This document shows positions 24,512 through 29,986 of a stretch of DNA of 31,490 nucleotides, in pieces (the first letter of the stretch is position 1; the number at the start of each line of letters is the position of its first letter). The notes under the pieces are model-generated. The model saw only the letters and a list, made by a program, of their open reading frames with translations, did not search any database and had not been told where the DNA came from. This stretch comes from a virus. The stretch covers positions 1 to 31,490 of the IMG/VR virus record IMGVR_UViG_3300042445_001232. One strand, given 5' to 3'. A program made the position numbers and the translations under genes.

Positions 24512-24614
24512 GGAAATTAAAAAATTAAATAAAACGGACTTATTTAAACCAGAAAAGAAAGTATCTATAATAGATAAAATATTAAAGATATTAGGTTATG
24601 GAAAAAAAAGGTGA
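24417..24614 (+). CDS. Small basic helical protein, out-of-frame overlap
   Basis: This 65-residue protein starts at ATG 24417 inside the previous gene and shares 95 bases with it in another frame. It continues alone for about 85 bases, where no other plus-strand frame is open, which supports it as real. The sequence is helical and Lys-rich, with a final amphipathic stretch SIIDKILKILGYGKKR (50-65) that could sit on a membrane. It overlaps the next start by 17 bases. Function unknown. Confidence 0.5.
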   Translation: MDKRLQQASDWLKKEMEKDKKEIEIQKIQMIEEIKKLNKTDLFKPEKKVSIIDKILKILGYGKKR

Positions 24615-24831
24615 CATATTAAATCAATTGGCAATAATAAGTGACTTATTGGAAAAAATTAATGCCGAAACAAAGTCAACAACAATCATATTGGAACTAT
24701 CAAATCAAGAGTTTATAAAGGCGTTTGATATAATGCAAAAAAAATATGGGATGAAGATGGAAAAACCAAAAGATTCATTTAACATAACGATTGGTTCGGT
24801 AGATATTGTTTTTAATACGAGTAATGTCTAA
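24598..24831 (+). CDS. Small hypothetical protein
   Basis: This 77-residue protein starts at ATG 24598. An N-terminal helix (ILNQLAIISDLLEKINAE, about 7-24) is followed by a mixed region with a short beta hairpin at the end (FNITIGSVDIVFN). No recognised motif. It starts within the previous small gene and its 3' end overlaps the convergent minus-strand gene by 20 bases, with no terminator visible between the opposing transcripts. Confidence 0.5.
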   Translation: MEKKGDILNQLAIISDLLEKINAETKSTTIILELSNQEFIKAFDIMQKKYGMKMEKPKDSFNITIGSVDIVFNTSNV

Positions 24832-25381
24832 AAAGTTCTGTTCTTTTAAATCCCTTACTTTCAAGTAAATTGTATAATGAAATTCTTTGATGGGTATTAA
24901 CATCCTTAACAAAGATAAAATTTCCATGTCTTCTTTTCAATAGGTCTTCCCTTACAATGTCGAATAATCTATCCGAATCAAATTTATTTTTATTACCAAA
25001 CATTCTAACGTCATTCTCAATTTGTACAAATAAATTTTTATTTAATGTAAAAATTTGTGCAATATCTTTAACTGATGTGATGTATTCCATCATTTCATGA
25101 TATCTTATTCTTTTCTTAGTATGAAAATCGTAAATCAACTCTTCCTGCCAATACGGGACAATTTCTTTTATACGAAACTTATTGTCCTCAATAATTGCCG
25201 GTTCATTCCTACCTAAACTATCTTTAACCCATACCTGAGTTACCCATCTATTGTTTGGGAATATTAATGCCAACTCAAATATTAAATCTTGATTTCTCTT
25301 ACCTCCTTGAACCTTAACGAATGGCGGTTTTCTTTGGGTTTTAAATTCCCTCCAATACTCATATACAGTGGTTTTCTGCAT
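24812..25381 (-). CDS. Hypothetical minus-strand protein
   Basis: This 189-residue protein runs from the ATG at 25381. An alternative ATG at 25450 would overlap the stop of the upstream small gene (ATGA) and add 23 residues rich in Lys, Phe and Ile; the sequence between looks more like an AT-rich leader (AATACTTTATAAGTGTATG). The protein is soluble and basic, with many aromatic residues, an alpha/beta first half (PPFVKVQGGKRNQDLIFEL at 18-36) and a helical second half ending LLESKGFKRTELFRHYSY. No catalytic motif was recognised. With the 50-residue gene upstream it forms the only minus-strand pair in the window. Confidence 0.6.
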   Translation of the reverse strand: MQKTTVYEYWREFKTQRKPPFVKVQGGKRNQDLIFELALIFPNNRWVTQVWVKDSLGRNEPAIIEDNKFRIKEIVPYWQEELIYDFHTKKRIRYHEMMEYITSVKDIAQIFTLNKNLFVQIENDVRMFGNKNKFDSDRLFDIVREDLLKRRHGNFIFVKDVNTHQRISLYNLLESKGFKRTELFRHYSY

Positions 25382-25446
25382 ACACTTATAAAGTATTTTA
25401 ATTTTCTTTTTGTTTGAAAAAAGTACTATAAAATATTTTCCATTTT

Positions 25447-25599
25447 TCATAAAAACTTGGTAATTAATGAATAAAAACCATAAATTGCCAATCCCGACCA
25501 AATAACCGCAAACCAAATAACCCAACTATCGACCAATTTGGTGGAATCGTACATTTCTTTTTTAAACTCGTCCTTATTCTTACAATTTTTACATGCCAT
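25447..25599 (-). CDS. Small membrane protein with N-terminal CxxC (50 residues)
   Basis: This ORF was found by hand on the minus strand. ATG at 25599 opens 50 codons, with TGA at 25449-25447. The product begins MACKNCKNKDEF, a short Cys-x2-Cys head, and then has one hydrophobic helix with three Trp (about residues 24-46). The Cys pair could bind a metal. The gene reads away from the methylase gene, with an AT-rich leader TATATATTTTATT before it. The frame, the composition and the exact fit into an otherwise empty stretch support it. Function unknown. Confidence 0.6.
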   Translation of the reverse strand: MACKNCKNKDEFKKEMYDSTKLVDSWVIWFAVIWSGLAIYGFYSLITKFL

Positions 25600-25619
25600 A
25601 ATAAAATATATACTATTAA

Positions 25620-25651
25620 TTTGTTTTTTTAAATAATTTAAGGTATATTTG
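25620..25651 (+). promoter_or_regulatory. Bacteroidota-type promoter before the methylase
   Basis: TTTG (25620-25623), a 20-base spacer and TATATTTG (25644-25651) match the Bacteroidota -33/-7 consensus TTTG-N19-21-TAnnTTTG. The gene begins at 25675, 24 bases on. This is the best host-like promoter in the window. Confidence 0.72.
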
Positions 25652-25674
25652 ATGATATAAACAAATAGAAAAAG

Positions 25675-26517
25675 ATGATTAGTTACATTGGAGGTAAAGC
25701 TCGTATTGGTAAGTGGATTGTTCCATTCATCCCCAAAGACATCGAAACGTATGTAGAGGGATTTTCAGGTATGTTTTGGGTCTTTTTTAATATGGATCTG
25801 AGTAAGTACCCTAATTTAAAGACGGTTGTCTATAATGACTTTAATCGTCTTAATGCTAATTTAATGAAGTGGTCTAAACAATACGACGTATTGTGGGAAG
25901 AATTGTCAAAATACCCATGTCAACAATTAGGTGTGGTCGATACCCCACCCGAATACGCTGAAATGTTTAAACAATACCAACAAGAGGTTTTTAATAACGA
26001 TTTGGTAATCACCGATGAAAACAGCTTAGATATTGCGGGTAAATATGTCTACGTTCTATGTCAAGTGTTCTCTGGTTCTAAACCAGAAACTGCAGCTTAC
26101 ACTGACTATAAAGGAAAATATCGTTGCAAGGTTCTTATCTTTATGGATAAACTAAAGAACCCAAAATTCCGTGAACACTTCGATAAATTAACATTCGTTG
26201 AGAATATGGACTTTCAACAAGTCGTTGAAAAATACGATTCACCAATGACCTATTTCTATATGGACCCACCATATTGGAAGACTGAGAATTACTACTCCAA
26301 TCACGATTTTGATGTGAATGACCACACAAGACTTGCTGAGTGTATTAAGAATATTAAAGGTAAGTTTAGTTTATCTTACTATGACTTCCCTAAATTATCA
26401 GAATGGTTTCCTAAAGATGAGTATAAATGGGAACAAAAAGATTTTGCAAAAGCTGCGGCTGCTAAGAAAGATGGTAAACAGAATATGGGTACCGAACTCT
26501 TGATTATGAATTATTAA
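25675..26517 (+). CDS. dam: D12-class N6-adenine DNA methyltransferase (Dam-like)
   Basis: This 280-residue methylase transfers a methyl group from S-adenosylmethionine to adenine N6 in a specific DNA site. The S-adenosylmethionine-binding motif is at the N-terminus (SYIGGKARIGKWI, 3-15), followed by a second acidic strand (VVYNDFN, D55) and the catalytic DPPYW at 197-201; this alpha-group order is typical of Dam/D12 enzymes. No restriction nuclease is adjacent, so it is an orphan methylase, most likely protecting phage DNA from host restriction or timing replication or packaging. It has its own host-like promoter, and a TATTTAT motif separates it from the next gene. Confidence 0.88.
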   Translation: MISYIGGKARIGKWIVPFIPKDIETYVEGFSGMFWVFFNMDLSKYPNLKTVVYNDFNRLNANLMKWSKQYDVLWEELSKYPCQQLGVVDTPPEYAEMFKQYQQEVFNNDLVITDENSLDIAGKYVYVLCQVFSGSKPETAAYTDYKGKYRCKVLIFMDKLKNPKFREHFDKLTFVENMDFQQVVEKYDSPMTYFYMDPPYWKTENYYSNHDFDVNDHTRLAECIKNIKGKFSLSYYDFPKLSEWFPKDEYKWEQKDFAKAAAAKKDGKQNMGTELLIMNY

Positions 26518-26522
26518 ATTCG

Positions 26523-26529
26523 TATTTAT
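26523..26529 (+). promoter_or_regulatory. TATTTAT upstream motif
   Basis: TATTTAT in TTCGTATTTATTTAAAA lies 14 bases before the NusG-like start at 26544. It is a candidate phage promoter element. Confidence 0.38.
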
Positions 26530-26543
26530 TTAAAAAAGATATT

Positions 26544-27068
26544 ATGGAAACAAAATGGTACTTGGTAAAAGTTCTACCCGGTAAGGAAAGATCGTTAGCG
26601 GAAGAATTTAATAAATATATTTCTTTGGGTAAGATGAATAGTATTACTCGATTCGTATGTCCAACAGAAAAAAATGTTGTTGTTGTTCGTAATAAGAAAG
26701 CAATTAGAGAAAAAGTTCTTTATAGTGGATATCTTTATTTTGAAACACCTAAAAAACTAAATGAAGATGAATTAAAAACTATCTCATTGTTACCTAATAT
26801 TATGGGTATGGGTGGAAATAGAGTTCCTATTGAATTAAGAGATAGTGACATCAAACGTATTTTAGTAGATAAGGTTTTAGAACAACATGTGGATTCTAAA
26901 AAATTAAAATATTCGATAGGTGACCAAATTACAGTTACTGAAGGACCATTCAGTTCATTCGAAGGAATTATTTCCGAAATAAATGGAGAAAAAGTTTCAA
27001 TCGAAGTGAAAATTTTTGGTAGAAACACAGCTGTTGAATTAACACTTAATCAAATATCAAAAATCTAA
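26544..27068 (+). CDS. nusG: NusG-like transcription elongation/antitermination factor
   Basis: This 174-residue protein has the two NusG parts. The N-terminal NGN domain (about 1-100) begins WYLVKVLPGKERSLAEEF, with the usual WYxVxxxxGxE pattern. The C-terminal KOW domain (about 120-174) includes SIGDQITVTEGPFSSFEG (123-140). NusG proteins bind the RNA polymerase clamp and raise processivity or block termination. Being encoded by the phage, it may act as a specialised antiterminator like RfaH/LoaP-type paralogues, perhaps with the phage sigma factor. Its stop shares one base with the next start. Confidence 0.88.
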   Translation: METKWYLVKVLPGKERSLAEEFNKYISLGKMNSITRFVCPTEKNVVVVRNKKAIREKVLYSGYLYFETPKKLNEDELKTISLLPNIMGMGGNRVPIELRDSDIKRILVDKVLEQHVDSKKLKYSIGDQITVTEGPFSSFEGIISEINGEKVSIEVKIFGRNTAVELTLNQISKI

Positions 27069-27370
27069 TGGACTTATCCGCAGAAATTTTAATATACATT
27101 CAAAAAGTTAAATTGTATTTTTCAAACAACACAGAAGCCACACAATACTTTATTGGAGATTCTGATGTTGACTCTTTTTATAATCGAATGACAGAATTAT
27201 CTAAAGAGAATTTCCAAAAATTTGGTTATCCTACTTTAAGTAAAGAACAATTTGAATCATTAAGACAAGTTGTGTTTACTGTTGAAGTTAATAAAGATGA
27301 ATTATCAAAGACTAACGAAGATAATATCTTTATTGATATGAGAGGTTACTACAAAATTTGTCTTAATTAA
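27068..27370 (+). CDS. Small hypothetical protein coupled to NusG
   Basis: This 100-residue soluble protein starts on the last base of the NusG stop (TAATG), so the two are probably made together. It is predicted to be alpha/beta, with an N-terminal helix (EILIYIQKVKLYFS, 5-18), a central helical part and a final beta strand (DMRGYYKICLN). No motif was recognised. A NusG partner role is possible from coupling alone. Confidence 0.6.
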   Translation: MDLSAEILIYIQKVKLYFSNNTEATQYFIGDSDVDSFYNRMTELSKENFQKFGYPTLSKEQFESLRQVVFTVEVNKDELSKTNEDNIFIDMRGYYKICLN

Positions 27371-27406
27371 CTTTATTTTTTAACTATTTTATTTTATTAT
27401 TGTAAC

Positions 27407-28474
27407 ATGACAAGACATTTACCAGAGAACTATCCTCTATACGATACAGTTTACGGAAGTGAAATACCAACAGAACAATATTACCTTATTTTAAATGATA
27501 CGTTACCATCAAAATTTGTTAATAATTTAAGTTACGACCCAATAATTATTGATTATTTTTTAAGTTTAGGATTTAAAGAAGAGACAAATATTTTTTCATC
27601 AAATAGAAGATACGATTTATCGTCACAATCATTGTATATTAATCATGAGAAGAAAATCATGATTAGAGTTATTGGTAACACCAGTAAAGACAAAGACCCC
27701 TTAATCCAACTTGATATTGTTTACGATATTAAGAATGGTAAACTATCAGAACAACTACAAACCGAAGAATTAAAAAAATTCGAAAAGACAAGAAAAAAAT
27801 CTAATATTCAATTGGTTAAAAGTGAACACGGACACATGGATACTGAAGAATATGATTTATATGTCCCACCAATGGAATTGGAATTAAATTATGGTTCTGA
27901 GTTTATTAAAGTTCACGATGTAATTGTTAAAAAATTAAACGAAAATAACGGAAAGGGAATTATATTATTACATGGAGACCCTGGAACGGGGAAAACCTCA
28001 TACATCAAATATCTTAGTACATTAATTAAAGAAAAGGACATTCTGTTTATCCCACCATCAATGGCGGAGATGTTATCTGAACCATCAATTATTCCATTCT
28101 TAATGGAACATAAAAATGCAATTTTAGTAATTGAAGACGCTGAAAGAGTAATTTCAGATAGAGAAGGTAATGGCTCACCTGCGGGAGTGTCTAACATTCT
28201 TAATTTAACCGATGGTATTTTAGGTGATTGTTTATCTATTCAAATTGTTGCCACCTTTAATATGAAACGAGAAAAAATCGACCAAGCGTTACTTCGTAAG
28301 GGTCGTTTAATTGCTGAACACAAGTTTAGTAAGTTATCAGTCGAGGAATCAAATAGTCTTTTAAAACATCTTAAAAAAGACCATGAAGTAACAGAGGGAA
28401 TGACTTTAGCCGATATATATAATGTAGATGTTGAACTATTCAAAACAACAAATAAAAGTAAAATCGGATTTTAA
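27407..28474 (+). CDS. AAA+ ATPase, BCS1-like
   Basis: This 355-residue AAA+ protein has a Walker A GDPGTGKT at 190-197, a Walker B with the E243-D244 order (ILVIEDAERVI) typical of BCS1-type ATPases, sensor 1 at VATFN, and an arginine-finger-like segment (ALLRKGRL). Residues 1-160 form an N-terminal part not recognised here, probably substrate-specific. AAA+ proteins of this type remodel or unfold proteins; the target is unknown. It precedes thioredoxin by 9 bases, and a shared role in protein folding or remodelling is suggested by context only. Confidence 0.82.
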   Translation: MTRHLPENYPLYDTVYGSEIPTEQYYLILNDTLPSKFVNNLSYDPIIIDYFLSLGFKEETNIFSSNRRYDLSSQSLYINHEKKIMIRVIGNTSKDKDPLIQLDIVYDIKNGKLSEQLQTEELKKFEKTRKKSNIQLVKSEHGHMDTEEYDLYVPPMELELNYGSEFIKVHDVIVKKLNENNGKGIILLHGDPGTGKTSYIKYLSTLIKEKDILFIPPSMAEMLSEPSIIPFLMEHKNAILVIEDAERVISDREGNGSPAGVSNILNLTDGILGDCLSIQIVATFNMKREKIDQALLRKGRLIAEHKFSKLSVEESNSLLKHLKKDHEVTEGMTLADIYNVDVELFKTTNKSKIGF

Positions 28475-28483
28475 AAATTAAAT

Positions 28484-28789
28484 ATGGAAAACGTAACAGC
28501 AGATAAATTAAAAGAATTACAATTAGAAGGAAAAAATGTATTAGTTGATTTTTGGGCACCATGGTGTGGACCTTGTAAAACATTAATCCCAAGATTAGAG
28601 GACATTGAAAAAGAGTACCCAAATACCTCATTCATTAAAATTAACGTAGATGAAAATAGTGATGTTGCGATTGAAATGGGTATTAGGTCAATACCAACAG
28701 TTATAGTTTACAAAGGAGAGGAATTAATAAACAGATCACAAGGTGCACAACCTAACGGATTTTATAAAGATATTTTAGATAATTTATAA
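28484..28789 (+). CDS. trxA: Thioredoxin
   Basis: This 101-residue thioredoxin has the active site WCGPC (C28, C31) in VDFWAPWCGPCK, the conserved cis-Pro in RSIPTVIVYKGE (about 68-79) and normal length. It has no signal peptide, so it works in the cytoplasm, reducing disulfides. In phages it may serve ribonucleotide reductase or act as a polymerase processivity factor (as host thioredoxin does in T7); neither partner gene is in the window. Its stop shares a base with the glutaredoxin start. Confidence 0.92.
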   Translation: MENVTADKLKELQLEGKNVLVDFWAPWCGPCKTLIPRLEDIEKEYPNTSFIKINVDENSDVAIEMGIRSIPTVIVYKGEELINRSQGAQPNGFYKDILDNL

Positions 28790-29061
28790 TGCCAAATAGA
28801 ATTATTATATTCACTTTAAACGGGTGTGGTCATTGTTCAGTATTAAAAGGAGAACTAAACAATGATGGTATTGAATACACAGAAATTGAAGTGAGTAAAC
28901 ATGAGGAAATATGGAATCAAGTTGTTAAACAAACCGGACACAATATCCTACCGACGGTTTTTATAAGTATAAATGGTGAAGACGATGGTCCTGTTTTTGT
29001 CCCTGGTAGGGATTATCAGGATAAAGATGAGATAGTTAAAATAATCAAAACATATATTTAA
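28789..29061 (+). CDS. Glutaredoxin-like protein
   Basis: This 90-residue protein has the thioredoxin fold of glutaredoxins: a first strand RIIIFTLNGCGHC with the active pair C13-x2-C16 (CGHC), a cis-Pro in ILPTVFI (about 53-59), and the C-terminal helix. CGHC is more often seen in disulfide isomerases, while phage glutaredoxins vary here. Likely role is thiol-disulfide exchange for a phage reductase. It is translationally coupled to thioredoxin and closed by a strong terminator. Confidence 0.82.
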   Translation: MPNRIIIFTLNGCGHCSVLKGELNNDGIEYTEIEVSKHEEIWNQVVKQTGHNILPTVFISINGEDDGPVFVPGRDYQDKDEIVKIIKTYI

Positions 29062-29065
29062 AAAT

Positions 29066-29091
29066 AAAAAGGGACATTAGTCCCTTTTTTT
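29066..29091 (+). terminator. Rho-independent terminator after glutaredoxin
   Basis: AAAAAGGGAC (29066-29075), loop ATTA, GTCCC (29080-29084) and seven T (29085-29091) form a clear A-tract/stem/T-tract hairpin that could work in both directions. It separates the redox genes from the fibre genes. Confidence 0.85.
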
Positions 29092-29113
29092 ATGCAAAGA
29101 AGTAGAATAAAAG

Positions 29114-29120
29114 TATTTAT
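29114..29120 (+). promoter_or_regulatory. TATTTAT upstream motif
   Basis: AAAGTATTTATGTAAAA lies 20 bases before the ATG at 29141, directly after a terminator, so a promoter is expected in this gap. It closely resembles AAAGTATTTATATAAAA before the next fibre gene. Confidence 0.5.
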
Positions 29121-29140
29121 GTAAAAGACTTTAGTTTTAC

Positions 29141-29944
29141 ATGGCATTACAACAGATAAATTGGCTCCAAATTGATACCACAAACGTTCCCTCAGGGTCG
29201 GTTATAGACTTAGGGGCGGTTTCAGGCGCACTACACGCGGTTTACGCTGATAATTTATTTATCTCAGGTGTTTCACTTGGATTATCTTCCGATGGATTAA
29301 ATTTATATACGGCATCACTAAAAGACGCATTAGAGACCACAGGTTCAAATTTAACAGTAAAGGGTAACCTTTTAGTAAAGGGTACAACAACAGCCATTAA
29401 TTCAACGACAGTTGCTATTGGTGACAATGTTATAGAATTAAATGGTACATCAGCGGTAAATGGAGGTTTATTAATAAAAGACCCAACATCACCCAATACG
29501 ATATCGGGGTCACTACTTTGGGACACAAATTTAGATTATTGGAAGGGTGGACCATTAGGAAGTGAAGAAAAATTAATTAGACAAAGTGATTTTACTACCC
29601 TTTCATCTTCATTTTCTGCGTCAATTGCAAACGTACAAGACTCAAATATTTGGAAACCAACAGGTTCATTTTACGCAACAACAAATGATTTACAAGTTAC
29701 TGGTTCACTTAGTATGTATGGATCGATGAGAATAAAGGGTGATTTAATTGTTGAGGGTAAAACAACTTTAGTTCAAAAAATAGACCCAAATATTGAATCT
29801 TTAGTAGTTTCTGGTGCAATGAGTATTGTCCAAAATCAAATAAATTCACAAGTTGTTGCGGCCTCTTTAACGATACAAAATCTTGGAACATGGGCGGATA
29901 GGTCAAATAATTCCATAATTGATTGTGGGGATGGTTTTTTCTAA
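29141..29944 (+). CDS. Tail-fibre or appendage structural protein
   Basis: This 267-residue structural protein has beta-strand repeats of the fibre type: LTVKGNLLVKGTTTAINSTT (71-90) followed by VAIGDNVIELNG (91-102), and a similar GDLIVEGKTTLVQK unit near residue 200. The pattern xxVxGxLxVxGTTT is common in phage fibre shafts and receptor-binding proteins. No chaperone or peptidase domain is visible. It begins after its own terminator-promoter gap and is followed by a second fibre gene with a very similar leader, so the two are probably late co-regulated genes. Confidence 0.7.
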   Translation: MALQQINWLQIDTTNVPSGSVIDLGAVSGALHAVYADNLFISGVSLGLSSDGLNLYTASLKDALETTGSNLTVKGNLLVKGTTTAINSTTVAIGDNVIELNGTSAVNGGLLIKDPTSPNTISGSLLWDTNLDYWKGGPLGSEEKLIRQSDFTTLSSSFSASIANVQDSNIWKPTGSFYATTNDLQVTGSLSMYGSMRIKGDLIVEGKTTLVQKIDPNIESLVVSGAMSIVQNQINSQVVAASLTIQNLGTWADRSNNSIIDCGDGFF

Positions 29945-29956
29945 TTAAAAATAAAG

Positions 29957-29964
29957 TATTTATA
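29957..29964 (+). promoter_or_regulatory. TATTTATA upstream motif
   Basis: AAAGTATTTATATAAAAC ends about 20 bases before the ATG at 29987. It is nearly the same as the element at 29114 and supports a shared late promoter signal. Confidence 0.5.
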
Positions 29965-29986
29965 TAAAACAAAGTAAAGATAAAAC

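Noticed and set aside
25382-25525. Longer N-terminus for the minus-strand protein, up to 25525
   Set aside because: It overlaps the 50-residue CxxC membrane gene in another frame and reads through an AT-rich leader. The ATG at 25450 is kept as a less likely alternative.
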